DNA from: Opitutales bacterium
Lineage (GTDB): Bacteria > Verrucomicrobiota > Verrucomicrobiia > Opitutales > JABSRG01
Length of the DNA: 64,000 nucleotides
Direction: 5' to 3'
Assembly: GCA_028280845.1 (NCBI GenBank)
Contig: JANQKZ010000045.1
Span: 1 to 64,000 of the forward strand
Below, piece after piece: positions 44,091-53,460 of the stretch. How positions within the stretch are numbered: the first letter of the stretch is position 1; every line of letters begins with the position of its first letter. The notes beneath the pieces are model-generated. The model ran no database searches, was not told where the DNA came from, and worked only from the letters and a program-made list of their open reading frames with translations. A program made the translations under genes and the position numbers.

Positions 44091-44125
44091 GGGTAATTTA
44101 AGTCGACAGTTTAAGTTTTTTCAGT

Positions 44126-44857
44126 GTGAGCCACGACATCCAACAACCAGAAGCCAGAAGCCAGAAGCCAGAAGCCAGAGGCGCCGTCCTGTCTTGCTCA
44201 GGTATTCACTGCTATCTTGGGGAGGGAGAACTGCGTAACCATGTGCTACGAGGAGTCAGCTTGAATTTAATGCCGAATGAGTTGTGTTCCATTGTCGGCC
44301 CCAGCGGATGTGGAAAGAGCTCCCTGCTCTACCTGCTCGGGCTGTTGGACCGGGTCGACGAAGGTGAGATCTGGATCCATGGAAAAGAGCTGGCCGCCGC
44401 CTCCGATACCGCTCGGACCGAGGCCCGAAATCATTACTTGGGATTCATCTTTCAGTTTCATTTCCTGCTACCCGAATTTACCGCGCTCGAAAATGTAATG
44501 ATGCCTATGAAAAAGACGGGGAGACTGGGGGTCGCTGAAATGGAATCTAAGGCCCACGATTTGCTCATGGAAATGGGTCTGGGAGACAAATCGAGGCGCT
44601 TGACGACACAATTGTCGGGAGGCGAACAGCAACGGGTCGCCGTCGCCCGCGCCCTGGCCAATGACCCGGATGTCATCCTTGCCGACGAGCCTACCGGTAA
44701 CCTTGATATCAAGAATTCCAACCAGGTTTTCGACCTGATGCAGAAGGTTGCGGAGGAACGGGGCCAGGCCGTCCTCATGGTGACGCACAACCTGGACCTG
44801 GCAGAACGGGCGCACCGCATTTACCGCATGCAGGATGGTGAATTCCTCCGGTCCTGA
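44126..44857 (+). CDS. ABC transporter ATPase (LolD/MacB/DevA-like)
   Basis: 243 residues with Walker A IVGPSGCGKSSLLYLLGLLD, Q-loop FIFQFHFLLPEFTALENVMM, signature TQLSGGEQQRVAVARALAND, Walker B ILADEPTGNLD and switch MVTHNLDLAERA. This is the LolD-type ATPase partner of FtsX-like permeases. It begins at GTG 44126. Codons for residues about 8-19 are a tandem run of the heptamer CCAGAAG (44147-44180), so the extreme N-terminus is low-complexity and probably recent. Changes in copy number would shift the frame unless initiation happens further in. Confidence 0.9.
   Translation: MSHDIQQPEARSQKPEARGAVLSCSGIHCYLGEGELRNHVLRGVSLNLMPNELCSIVGPSGCGKSSLLYLLGLLDRVDEGEIWIHGKELAAASDTARTEARNHYLGFIFQFHFLLPEFTALENVMMPMKKTGRLGVAEMESKAHDLLMEMGLGDKSRRLTTQLSGGEQQRVAVARALANDPDVILADEPTGNLDIKNSNQVFDLMQKVAEERGQAVLMVTHNLDLAERAHRIYRMQDGEFLRS
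44147..44180 (+). repeat. Heptanucleotide tandem repeat (CCAGAAG)n
   Basis: Four exact copies of CCAGAAG (44147-44174) and a partial fifth lie at the 5' end of the LolD-like ATPase gene. Seven is not a multiple of three, so gain or loss of a unit would change the reading frame of the start region. Confidence 0.8.
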
Positions 44858-44907
44858 GCTCGCTACTCCTAACAAGAAGAAACGGAGGCTTGGAAGACCC
44901 TTTGAAA

Positions 44908-44970
44908 CTACGGAATACACGAATTTCACGGAAATCTATATTCCGTATTTTCTGTGCCTTCCGTAGGGAT
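44908..44970. repeat. Second type of intergenic inverted repeat
   Basis: The left arm ACTACGGAATACACGAATTT, then CACGGAA (44908-44932), and the right arm TTCCGTATTTTCTGTGCC, then TTCCGTAGGGAT (44940-44970), are imperfect reverse complements. The style resembles the CACGGAG/CACAGAG family but the sequence differs. It lies between the efflux operon and a membrane-protein gene. Confidence 0.65.
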
Positions 44971-45091
44971 TATAGGATAAACGCTTGAACGCCCCAGGGC
45001 CCTGGAAATTCTAAAGATTAGCCGAAAAACAAACAGCCCCCACATAGATAAAGACCTTCCCGACATCGTCGGGAAGTTAAGCCGTTGGGCC

Positions 45092-46447
45092 TTGATTGCC
45101 CTATCCATCATTCTGTTCCTGTCTCACTTGGCTGAAATTCCCTACCGCAGTGCACTCCGGGGATGGGACAACAGCTTTTATTTCTTCTGGGTCCGCTCAG
45201 CCGTGATCGATGGGGATTGGGACTTCGCTAACGACTTGGCTGAAGCCAATACCATTGCGGACAAGGATCAGGACCGGGCCGCTGCCATGCCCAAAACAGA
45301 AATAGGGTTGATTCCGAATAAATACGGAATTGGCTGGGGGCTCCTGACCCTGCCCTGGTTTCTGGCAGCGGACCTCCTGGTTCGCGCCTTGAACACCTTC
45401 GGGCTGTCTGTAGCCAGGGATGGGTTTGGACCGATCTACCAGATAATCTGCCTCGTGGGTCACTTCCTCTATGCCTTCATTGGACTCTATTTTGCATTTC
45501 AGGTTTTACGCCGCTTCTTCCCAACAGCCATCACCAGCGTTACGTTGCTTGCCATCTGGTCCGGGTCTCCCCTGATCTTTTACCAGACCATCAACCTGGG
45601 CATGAGTCACAACCTCGTTTTCGGTTTAACGGCGCTTTCCCTTTACCTCGCGTTCAGAATAAGAGACCAAAGCGATCATCCATCGATTGGGAATTGGCTG
45701 CTGCTAGGAGCCACGGCCGGCACGCTGATCATTGTCCGGTACCCCGCAGGGCTTTATCTCCTGCTTCCACTCGCCATTGTGCTCCCATCGTTTTTCCAGG
45801 ACCCCATTTCCAGAAAACAGGCGTTGCTCAGCATCCCGGCTTTCCTGGCTCCCATAGCCGCCCAGATGGTCGCCTGGAAGCAGGTGTTTGGAAAGTGGAT
45901 CGTCTTTTCCTATGGCCTCGAAGACAAAGGATTTTCTTGGACGAGCCCCAAACTCTGGGAAATCCTCTTTTCTGCAAACCACGGGTTCTTTTACTGGCAT
46001 CCGCTCCTCCTCCTCGGCTTCGCGGGCTTTTGCATCTTTTTCTTCCCACGCTATAAAATTTGGGCCTGGGGGCTCCTCAGTTTTGGCTTAATGACCTACC
46101 TGAATGCGAGCTGGAGCTCTTGGAACCTCGCCTCCTCCTTCGGCTACCGAGGCCTGGAAATAGGGTGGATTATCGGACTGATCGGATTGGCCTCCCTGCT
46201 GCAATTCTTTCTAGATCGTCCTGTCCCCACGCGTGTAATCCTTGGATTGTGCCTGTTCCTGGGCCTCTGGAATCTGAATCTTTCGATCCTCTACCGCTTT
46301 GAGGTTGTGAGTAGAAACGGCCCCGTTACCTATGAAGAGACGCTCTCCACCTCAGCCTCTTTCTACCCACAATTGATTCACGCCTTGCTGGAGGGAGAAT
46401 CCATTTACGATTGGGAGCCCCCGGAGCGGAAAAAGCAGGTGGATTGA
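45092..46447 (+). CDS. Polytopic membrane protein, possible GT-C-type protein
   Basis: 451 residues with about ten hydrophobic segments, for example IALSIILFLSHLAEI, LLPLAIVLPSF, FFYWHPLLLLGFAGFCIFFF and IGWIIGLIGLASLLQFFLD. The first extracytoplasmic loop contains RGWDNSFYFFWVRSAVIDGD, with acidic residues where GT-C glycosyltransferases often place a catalytic Asp. No exact family is recognised. The start is TTG; the frame is open further upstream but offers only CTG-type alternatives, so a few residues may be missing. It converges on the GT4 gene at 46461, 13 bases away. Confidence 0.7.
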   Translation: MIALSIILFLSHLAEIPYRSALRGWDNSFYFFWVRSAVIDGDWDFANDLAEANTIADKDQDRAAAMPKTEIGLIPNKYGIGWGLLTLPWFLAADLLVRALNTFGLSVARDGFGPIYQIICLVGHFLYAFIGLYFAFQVLRRFFPTAITSVTLLAIWSGSPLIFYQTINLGMSHNLVFGLTALSLYLAFRIRDQSDHPSIGNWLLLGATAGTLIIVRYPAGLYLLLPLAIVLPSFFQDPISRKQALLSIPAFLAPIAAQMVAWKQVFGKWIVFSYGLEDKGFSWTSPKLWEILFSANHGFFYWHPLLLLGFAGFCIFFFPRYKIWAWGLLSFGLMTYLNASWSSWNLASSFGYRGLEIGWIIGLIGLASLLQFFLDRPVPTRVILGLCLFLGLWNLNLSILYRFEVVSRNGPVTYEETLSTSASFYPQLIHALLEGESIYDWEPPERKKQVD

Positions 46448-46460
46448 GCGAAGGTATCCG

Positions 46461-47540
46461 TCAAGTAAACAAACCAAATGTCGCCCGGGTCTGCGCCTCA
46501 GGAGTCGTAAACGATTCTGCGTATTGGCGAGCCTGCTCAGAATAGCGGTGACGCCGTTCACCATCTGCGGCCAAGTTGAGTATCGATTGCGCGAAGGCAT
46601 CAACATCTCCGGGCTTCACCAAAATCCCCGATTTTCCATCAACCAGGGTTTCTCCGACTCCAGCGACATCAAACGCAATCACGGGGAGCCCTGCCTGTTG
46701 CGCTTCTTGAATCGCGTTGGGGTAGGACTCTTCCATCGACGAGGATACATAGAGGTCTGCGGCCACCAACCATGGCCCCACCGGGTTCTGGTATCCGGCA
46801 AAGATTACGTCTTCCTCCAGCCCCAATCGTTGGGTCAAGCGAAGGGTGGCCGGCAGGAGTGGACCGCGACCCAATAATATCAGCCGACTCCGCTGGCTGA
46901 GTTTACCTTTGACCAAGGCCATCGCCTGAAGCAGCGCCACATGGTTTTTCCCAGGAACAAAAGCTGCCGCATATAGGAGCAACAACTCTCCTTCCCGGGC
47001 CTCCAGCTCCCCGCGTTTTTTCACTCTCCACTCAGTTATCTGTCGAGGATCCACCCGCTTTAATAGGGCGTTTTTTATAATGGAAATCTTGTTCTCCTCG
47101 AAACCGTGCTTGAGCAAAATATCCTTCGCCCAACTCGAGTTCGCGATGATCCCATCACACGCGCGCAGGCTCTTCCAATACCTGCCGGGCAAGGGTCTTC
47201 CGGTCCGCATCGTGGCCATGACTTTTAAATTCGGAAATGCAGCTTTAATCCGGTATCCGAGACAGTTCGCACATCTGCCCATCAGGACCACCCCGTCCGG
47301 TTGCTCTCTGTTCAATACCTGCCTCCATCCTGGCGCCCAGAAATTGACTCCCGTGTCAATGGGCTGAAGCGCTCGGGTTCGAATGCCTTTCACCGTCGCC
47401 TTAGCCATGAGGGTTCCCCCCGGCCTAAAGGTCACCACGACCACATCATGCCCCAACTTCTTTCCCTCCTCCGCAATGAGGAGAGAATGATGCTCAGTCC
47501 CTCCCACCCGGAGATAGTCCTGAAAAATAAGCAGGCGCAT
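46461..47540 (-). CDS. Group 1 (GT4-like) glycosyltransferase
   Basis: A 359-residue GT-B enzyme. The N-terminal acceptor domain begins RLLIFQDYLRVGGTEHHSLL, the Gly-rich loop of GT4 proteins. The C-terminal donor domain has LLYAAAFVPGKNHVALLQAM, LILLGRGPLLPATLRLTQRL, VIFAGYQNPVGPWLVAADLY and SSMEESYPNAIQEAQQAGLP with the conserved acidic pair. WaaG- and PimA-like proteins share this layout. It is followed upstream (same strand, 14 bases) by the ketosynthase gene, so the two may be co-transcribed and serve one glycolipid. Confidence 0.87.
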   Translation of the reverse strand: MRLLIFQDYLRVGGTEHHSLLIAEEGKKLGHDVVVVTFRPGGTLMAKATVKGIRTRALQPIDTGVNFWAPGWRQVLNREQPDGVVLMGRCANCLGYRIKAAFPNLKVMATMRTGRPLPGRYWKSLRACDGIIANSSWAKDILLKHGFEENKISIIKNALLKRVDPRQITEWRVKKRGELEAREGELLLLYAAAFVPGKNHVALLQAMALVKGKLSQRSRLILLGRGPLLPATLRLTQRLGLEEDVIFAGYQNPVGPWLVAADLYVSSSMEESYPNAIQEAQQAGLPVIAFDVAGVGETLVDGKSGILVKPGDVDAFAQSILNLAADGERRHRYSEQARQYAESFTTPEAQTRATFGLFT

Positions 47541-47554
47541 AGGCTCGATGGCAA

Positions 47555-48826
47555 TTAGACCTTTTTCAGAACGACCGACACATTAGCGCCGCCAAATCCA
47601 CTGCTATTGCTGATAGCAACTGCCGGTGCGTTGGAAACCGTTTCTCGTAATATATTCAGGCCTGCAGCCTCATCATCCAATTCGGTAATATTCGCCGAAC
47701 CCGGGGAAAATCCACCCTTGAGGGAGAGGGCGGTTACGCCGGCCTCGAGGGCACTCGCCATAGACAATCCATGGCCATGCAGAGCCTTCGTGCTACTGAT
47801 ATGTGGGCCCGTCCCATTGACCCCAAAGACCGACTTCAAAGCTTTCATTTCGGCCAGGTCCCCGAAGGGCGTGGACGGCGCATGTGCATTCACATAATCC
47901 ACTTGGGGCGGATCTACTTCTGCGACGCGGAGTGCAGTTTCGATGGCACGCTTCAAGCCTTCGCCTTCTGGCTCAGGCAACACCGGGTTATACCCGTCAC
48001 TCGATTGCGCCCATCCAATCATCTCACAATAAGGATCGACCCCACGCTCGGAAAGGGCAGCTTCAGACTCGAGAATGAGGGTAGCCGCCCCACCCGTGCC
48101 GACAAACCCATCCCTGCTTTTATCAAAGGGCCTTGAGGCAAAACCGGGATCTTTGTTGACAGAGAGGGCTCGCATCCCGGCAAAGGGCAGGATACAGTCC
48201 TCATTTCCATCCTCGGCACCAACCACAATCATCCGCTGCTGGCGACCCGACCGGATCTCATCAAACGCATAGCCCAAAGCATGCCCGGAGGATGCGCAGG
48301 CGGACACATATCCACAACTGGAGCCTTTAATTTTCAGGTGAGCCACCAAGCTAAAATTCAAGGTGCCCGCGATGGTGGCCACAATGCCTTTGGGATTCAC
48401 CCGATCGACCCCCACCTTGCGCATCCGATTCAGGAAATGCCCCATCATGCCAATACTACCAGCACTAGCAGTGAACAGCCCGGTCTCGGGATTACTCACC
48501 TGCCCGGGGTCTAGTCCAGCATCTTCGATGGCCTGGGTCACGGAGCACAGTGCATATAGGCCATGCGGAGAAAGCCCGCGGATAAGACTCAAAGGAAAGC
48601 GGTAGGTATCGGGATAGGTCCAATCCTCGGAATCCATTTCGCGGGTATCAAACCCCTTCACCGTGGCTAACACACTGATGGGAGACCGGGGAGAATTCGT
48701 AAACTCATAGGGCACCACTCCGTGCTTTAAATGAAGGAGACTATCCTTTACCGAGGATTGGTCGTTTCCAATGCTGGTAATGAAACCCAGACCGCTGATG
48801 AATACTCGCTTCGACATAGCTTGCAT
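47555..48826 (-). CDS. Beta-ketoacyl-ACP synthase (FabF-like)
   Basis: A 423-residue condensing enzyme of the KAS II type. The Cys-His-His triad is intact: CGYVSACASSGHALGY (Cys177), YVNAHAPSTPFGDLAE (His) and STKALHGHGLSMASALEAG (His, with the preceding Lys), and the glycine-rich ISNSSGFGGANVSVV closes the protein. It elongates an ACP-bound acyl chain with malonyl-ACP. In this context, beside glycosyltransferases and away from other fab genes, it probably serves a special lipid. It may work with the ACP-dehydratase at 3302. ATG 48826 or ATG 48817 are both possible. Confidence 0.9.
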   Translation of the reverse strand: MQAMSKRVFISGLGFITSIGNDQSSVKDSLLHLKHGVVPYEFTNSPRSPISVLATVKGFDTREMDSEDWTYPDTYRFPLSLIRGLSPHGLYALCSVTQAIEDAGLDPGQVSNPETGLFTASAGSIGMMGHFLNRMRKVGVDRVNPKGIVATIAGTLNFSLVAHLKIKGSSCGYVSACASSGHALGYAFDEIRSGRQQRMIVVGAEDGNEDCILPFAGMRALSVNKDPGFASRPFDKSRDGFVGTGGAATLILESEAALSERGVDPYCEMIGWAQSSDGYNPVLPEPEGEGLKRAIETALRVAEVDPPQVDYVNAHAPSTPFGDLAEMKALKSVFGVNGTGPHISSTKALHGHGLSMASALEAGVTALSLKGGFSPGSANITELDDEAAGLNILRETVSNAPAVAISNSSGFGGANVSVVLKKV

Positions 48827-48895
48827 GTCTAAATCCTTAAGCTGTAAGTTTTTCCCTTCGGAAGCAATCCTTTCCCTTGTTCCCTCCAGCCAGCT

Positions 48896-50035
48896 TTGGA
48901 CAAACCATTACCAGTCACGCTTCTAACCCATGAGTTTGCACCGTATAAGGGTGGTGCGGCCACGGTCTGTGAGGAATTAGCCCTGGCGGCAACCGGATTG
49001 AATATTCCCATCACAGTATGGGCCCCGGAAACGGCAAGGCCCACGCCGAGCACCCCCTACCCCGTCCGTCGACTGAACCTGCCTGCAAACCGAAACTGGT
49101 GGACACGCTTTCAATTCAGAAAGGCATTTTCAACCCAGATCCTCCCCCATCTGAAGCCAGACACCCTGCTCCATCTCGCCGAACCCGGCCCCCTGGAAGC
49201 GTGGATGGCTCACCAGGACAGGCCGGCCTTCAAAGCATTTCATGGCCGCCTGCTCCTCACCTTTCATGGGAGTGAGTTGCTGCGAGCTATCCGCTCAACC
49301 GGTAAAAAGAAACGACTGGGTCAGGTTATTCAGGCAGCCAAACGAGTTCACGTCCTCTCAGATTTCACAAAAAACATGTGTCTCGAGGCTTATCCCTGGG
49401 CCAGTGAAAAGGTGCTGGTCGCCCCCGGCGCCCCGCGAAGCTTCCTTTCGGTGAAGGCCATTTCGAGTCTCCTTCCTCAATTTCCTCGGGAGAAAGTACA
49501 TTTTCTTCAAGTCGGCAGAATCCATCCCCGAAAAGGGCAGGATTTTATTTTAGATGTCATCTCCCAGCTTCCATCCGCTATCAAAGAGCAGGTTGAGCTA
49601 TGGATGGTGGGTCCAATCATCAAGCAAGGCTATTTTAAGCAATGCGCCAGACGGGCTCAGGCTTCCGGAGTCCGAACCCACTTCATTCATGGAGCGAGCG
49701 GAGCGCTGTTGGACGAGATATACCGAAGGTCTGATCTCTTTTTGCTGCCCAGCCGTGCCTATAAAAACAGTGTCGAAGGTTTCGGCCTGGTCAATCTGGA
49801 GGCGAGCCAGGCTGGTTTACCCATCCTGGCCCACCGCTGGGGAGGCATTGAATCCACCGTCTGCCATGAAGAAACCGGGGTGCTTATCGAGCCAAACCAA
49901 AAAGCCGCCTGGGTGGAGGCAATGACGCATCTGGTCCAAAACCCCGAAATCCGAATGAAAATGGGGGGGGCGGCTAAAGCCTTTGCGCAATCCTTTTCCT
50001 GGACCCGGACCGCTCAGCGGGTTTACGCGCCTTGA
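48896..50035 (+). CDS. Group 1 (GT4-like) glycosyltransferase
   Basis: A 379-residue GT-B protein, starting at TTG with PVTLLTHEFAPYKGGAATVC, the glycine-rich acceptor-domain loop. Further on are LLTFHGSELLRAIRSTGKKK, HVLSDFTKNMCLEAYPW, the donor-domain start FLQVGRIHPRKGQDFILDVI, and LPSRAYKNSVEGFGLVNLEA with AGLPILAHRWGG. All are typical of GT4 mannosyl/glucosyltransferases. It is divergent from the ketosynthase gene and its 3' end overlaps the convergent GNAT gene by 13 bases. Confidence 0.87.
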   Translation: MDKPLPVTLLTHEFAPYKGGAATVCEELALAATGLNIPITVWAPETARPTPSTPYPVRRLNLPANRNWWTRFQFRKAFSTQILPHLKPDTLLHLAEPGPLEAWMAHQDRPAFKAFHGRLLLTFHGSELLRAIRSTGKKKRLGQVIQAAKRVHVLSDFTKNMCLEAYPWASEKVLVAPGAPRSFLSVKAISSLLPQFPREKVHFLQVGRIHPRKGQDFILDVISQLPSAIKEQVELWMVGPIIKQGYFKQCARRAQASGVRTHFIHGASGALLDEIYRRSDLFLLPSRAYKNSVEGFGLVNLEASQAGLPILAHRWGGIESTVCHEETGVLIEPNQKAAWVEAMTHLVQNPEIRMKMGGAAKAFAQSFSWTRTAQRVYAP

Positions 50036-50577
50036 CCCGCCCACTCACGCTTCAACAGGGCGAATACATCATGATCCACAAACGTCGTGTAGAGCCATTC
50101 CGCCTCTTTCAAACACCCCTCGTAGCGAAACCCCACGACTTCTGCAACCCTCCTGCTCCGGATGTTGCCGGGGGCTACTCGAATTTCTAAACGGTTCAAG
50201 TTCATCTCCTTAAAGGCAAAACCGGTCAGACCACGTACTACCGTGCGCATAATCCCCTGGCCTTGATAGGACTCTCCAAGCCAATAGCCCAAACAAGCCA
50301 GTCGATTGATTGTATCGATCCCGTGCAGATCCACGACCCCCACCACGGTTTCCCGTTGAAAGATCACAAAGGTGATCCCCGTTTTGTCCCGCTGTTTCTT
50401 CTGGGCAAGCTGAATAAAACGGTGGGTGTCCTCTACGGTTTTCACCCCATCCAACCAGGGCAACCACTCTCGCAAGACCCTGCGAGATCGGTCTGTTTCT
50501 TCAAATACGGCGGGGGCATCCGCTTCCCGCACAGGCTGGAGAAGGATCCCTCTTTCTAAAATTAAAGGTAATGGCAT
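50023..50577 (-). CDS. GNAT acetyltransferase (RimJ/RimL type)
   Basis: 184 residues from ATG 50577. The family pattern is clear: ERGILLQPVREADAPAVFEE at the start, ITFVIFQRETVVGVVDLHGI, the acetyl-CoA binding LGYWLGESYQGQGIMRTVVR (the Q/R-x-x-G-x-G/A loop) and the RIEIRVAPGNIRSRRVAEVV-like LEIRVAPGNIRSRRVAEVVG. Relatives acetylate N-terminal residues of ribosomal proteins, or antibiotics and small amines. The substrate is unknown. I rejected the 15-residue N-terminal extension of the open frame as non-homologous. Confidence 0.88.
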   Translation of the reverse strand: MPLPLILERGILLQPVREADAPAVFEETDRSRRVLREWLPWLDGVKTVEDTHRFIQLAQKKQRDKTGITFVIFQRETVVGVVDLHGIDTINRLACLGYWLGESYQGQGIMRTVVRGLTGFAFKEMNLNRLEIRVAPGNIRSRRVAEVVGFRYEGCLKEAEWLYTTFVDHDVFALLKREWAGQGA

Positions 50578-50783
50578 GAAAAATGGTCCATTAATAGTTC
50601 TTCTTAATATGCGTAAAATCAATCACCTGGCTCCGTGATTCTGTAAAAACGTGAATCACTTTGTAACAAAAGCTTCACATCCATGACAAGAGACACAAAA
50701 TGCCAGCCTTGATCTCTCACCGTTGGTCTCACCTCAAAATAATGGGACCTAACATTGTTTAACGCTCAACAAACTCAGTATAA

Positions 50784-53210
50784 ATGAATCCATTGGACCA
50801 CGTGTCGCGAAAGATCCTAATCGGCCTGTTTGTTTTGATTCCGGGCCTGTTTCTAGTCGCCCAGGAAAGTACAAACCAAGACGAAGATGAAATCGAGGAG
50901 CTCGAAGCCTTTATTGGTAACGATGTTCCAATTGAAGACAGCATCCTTCCCACTACACGGCCTTTCGAATCTGTTTATGGCCTGAATCGTAACATTCTGG
51001 AAACACCCAGAAACGTAACGATTATTTCCCGTGAGCAACTGGATGCAATCGGTGTCTCCGATGTTCGTGACTTCACGAAACTCACCACCAGTGCCTATAC
51101 CCGGACTAACTTCGGCGCTCCGACTACCCCGGATATTCGCACGCAAATTGCCGACCAATATATTAACGGGGTCCGCCGCGGCCTTACCAGTAACGGGAAC
51201 GGCCTTCCGGTCAACTTTAACGCCGTTGAATCCGTCAACATCCTGAAGGGCCCGGCCACCGTCGTACACGGTAGTTCCCAGTATGTAGGTGGTTACATCG
51301 ACTTGATTACCAAGCGTCCGTTTTTTGATAAAGCCCGGGGAAGCGTGTCCATCACGGCTTACGACTGGGGCAAGCTTGCCTGGAATATCGATTACGGTGC
51401 TCCCATCAATAAAAACTCCGCTTTCCGCTTTTCCTACTCCGGCCAATATGACAGCGAAGGGTACTACGAGAATGAAGAGCGCAACCTGCACGCGATTTAC
51501 GGTGCATATAGCTATAAGTCAGATGGTAACTACGAGCTATTTGTGAATGGTGAGATCCTCTGGGGCCGCTACACCGAAAACTTCGGCTACAACCGGGTCA
51601 CCCAGGCCTTGATCGACCGCCGCGAATACAGCACTGGCACCAACGTCAACAACGGCACCGTGGCGACCCCGGATGATCCGCAGAACGCCACGAATACGGT
51701 TTCAGGTTTCCCGGTGCAAAATGTCATCGCATGGACCGGTTCTACTCAAATCGGCACCCGCCAACGCCTGCTCGCCCCAGGCGACAATTCCGATGGGTTC
51801 AATTTCTCCGTTCAGGCCATCCAAACCTGGGATATTGACGACGACTCCGCTTTCGTCAACAACACCTACTTCAACTACATCAAGCGGGATACGCTGAGCT
51901 CCTACCTCTACAGTGAAATCATCGATCCGGCCTGGATGATTGAAAACCGCTTCGAATACCGGAATAACAACATTGAAGCCGACTGGATCTTCTCAAAGAT
52001 CAATACCGGAGTGGCCATCCGCTACCAGCAGGTCAAGGCATACAATGATTTCTTCAACGAACCGGCCGCCGTTTGGGACCTCATCAAACAAATCGCCGGT
52101 GTAGACTACACCCGCTCCACGAATTATCCCGGGTTCGGATCAGCCCCCGTCCCCGGTTGGGAAGGTCGCTTTGCCACCGCCGGATTTATCAACGGCGATA
52201 CGGGGGATTCCAGCGCGCTGAACATAGGCCCCTTCATCCAATGGGTGGGTTATCTTGGAGAAAATGAGAATGTCATCATCGACTTGGGTGGGCGTTACGA
52301 GTGGATGGACACCGACTATGACGATCCCCTCGCCCGCGACGCCCTCTTCACCCCACTCCCTGATGGATTCTCCCAAAGCTTTAGCGAGTGGCTCTACAAC
52401 TACAATGCCAGCCTGACCTGGAAGATTAACGAATCCTTCCGCCTTTATGGCACCTACCAGGAGAGCCAGAACCCTGCCGGCGCTGTGGGAAATGGTGGCG
52501 GAATCGCTGGCGGGATCACCGCCGAGGACCTGAAGACGGAAGCCAAACTCGTTGAAGGGGGGGCCAAGTTCTCCTTCCTCGAAAATACGCTCTTCGCCAG
52601 CGTGGCCGTCTATAACCAGGAACGGGTAAACCGGAACCAGGACGGCAGCACCAACAATTTCGATACCACCGGCTTTGAGTTCGAGACAAACTACCAGCCC
52701 AACCACAACTTCTATGTCACCTTTGGCTTCACCGCCTTTGATGCAAAAACTGACTCTCCCGAATTCTACGTCACCAACACCACCACCATGTGGGACCCGG
52801 ATGCGAATGGCGGACAGGGGGCTGAGGTTCCCCGTGTCGATTTCGGGTCCTTCGTCGGGAACTGGATTGCCCAGGGCTCTCCCGAGCTCAAGGTACAAGG
52901 TGTTCCGAATTACATCACCAATGCCTTGGTCAACTACAAGATGGATAATGGTTTTGGATTCAACCTCGGGGCTGTGTTCACCGGTAGGATCAAGCAGAAC
53001 ACCCGAGGGACCCTGTACATTCCGGATCAATATTCCTTCAACGGAGCCGTCTACTACGAGGCTGAGAAATGGGCCGCCCGCCTCAATATCTACAACCTCA
53101 CCAATGAACGGAATTGGGCCCCTCCTAACGCAGTGTACGGGGATGAGTCCATCCTCCTCGAGCCCGGCCGCCAACTGGAGCTGACCGTTAGCTACTTCTG
53201 GGGCGACTAA
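50784..53210 (+). CDS. TonB-dependent outer-membrane receptor
   Basis: 808 residues. A signal peptide (ILIGLFVLIPGLFLVAQE) is followed by an acidic spacer. The plug domain (about 70-175) shows ETPRNVTIISREQLDAIGVS, NGVRRGLTSN and SVNILKGPATVVHGSSQYVG, typical of siderophore-receptor-like plugs. A beta-barrel of about 600 residues follows, rich in alternating aromatic strands. The last residues ELTVSYFW end in an aromatic residue close to the C-terminus, as outer-membrane proteins require, although GD follows. It imports an iron chelate or another large nutrient using TonB energy. It is monocistronic, ending in a strong terminator. Confidence 0.93.
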   Translation: MNPLDHVSRKILIGLFVLIPGLFLVAQESTNQDEDEIEELEAFIGNDVPIEDSILPTTRPFESVYGLNRNILETPRNVTIISREQLDAIGVSDVRDFTKLTTSAYTRTNFGAPTTPDIRTQIADQYINGVRRGLTSNGNGLPVNFNAVESVNILKGPATVVHGSSQYVGGYIDLITKRPFFDKARGSVSITAYDWGKLAWNIDYGAPINKNSAFRFSYSGQYDSEGYYENEERNLHAIYGAYSYKSDGNYELFVNGEILWGRYTENFGYNRVTQALIDRREYSTGTNVNNGTVATPDDPQNATNTVSGFPVQNVIAWTGSTQIGTRQRLLAPGDNSDGFNFSVQAIQTWDIDDDSAFVNNTYFNYIKRDTLSSYLYSEIIDPAWMIENRFEYRNNNIEADWIFSKINTGVAIRYQQVKAYNDFFNEPAAVWDLIKQIAGVDYTRSTNYPGFGSAPVPGWEGRFATAGFINGDTGDSSALNIGPFIQWVGYLGENENVIIDLGGRYEWMDTDYDDPLARDALFTPLPDGFSQSFSEWLYNYNASLTWKINESFRLYGTYQESQNPAGAVGNGGGIAGGITAEDLKTEAKLVEGGAKFSFLENTLFASVAVYNQERVNRNQDGSTNNFDTTGFEFETNYQPNHNFYVTFGFTAFDAKTDSPEFYVTNTTTMWDPDANGGQGAEVPRVDFGSFVGNWIAQGSPELKVQGVPNYITNALVNYKMDNGFGFNLGAVFTGRIKQNTRGTLYIPDQYSFNGAVYYEAEKWAARLNIYNLTNERNWAPPNAVYGDESILLEPGRQLELTVSYFWGD

Positions 53211-53240
53211 TCCTCAGACGATTTACTAGGCAAACCATAA

Positions 53241-53270
53241 AACCGGCGCAGATCCCCGCGCCGGTTTTTT
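53241..53270 (+). terminator. Rho-independent terminator
   Basis: AACCGGCGC (53241-53249) pairs perfectly with GCGCCGGTT (53258-53266) around an eight-base loop, followed by a run of six T. It lies 30 bases after the TonB-receptor stop codon and should end that transcript. Confidence 0.92.
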
Positions 53271-53276
53271 ATGGTA

Positions 53277-53460
53277 CCCGGCCAACTTGCAAGCAAGTGG
53301 CCCTACAAATTCATCCCATTCCACCGTAGGGCCCGCTGCTCGTCAGCGTGGCTTAACCAACCAAACACCTTCCCCCCTTCTCCACCCAATTAGCTAGCAG
53401 GTTGGCCCAGCAAACCGATTCATCTTCATCGTTGGGCCCGCTGCTCGCCAGCTGGGCCTG
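53277..53460. repeat. RAYT-flanking direct repeat, copy A
   Basis: A 184-base unit nearly identical to 54020-54202. It contains several REP-like stem-loops, for example GGCCAACTTGCAAGCAAGTG pairing on itself and GCCCGCTGCTCGTCAGCG with GGC. It abuts the stop codon of the RAYT gene. It should be read together with copy B as the REP substrate of that transposase. Confidence 0.85.

Noticed and set aside
44147-44180. CRISPR-like repeat
   Set aside because: The unit is seven bases, in direct tandem without spacers. No CRISPR array was seen anywhere in the window.
52140-53174. 344-codon open frame antisense to the TonB receptor
   Set aside because: It is a mirror of a strongly supported outer-membrane receptor and its translation has no family features; GC-rich codon use on the other strand explains it.
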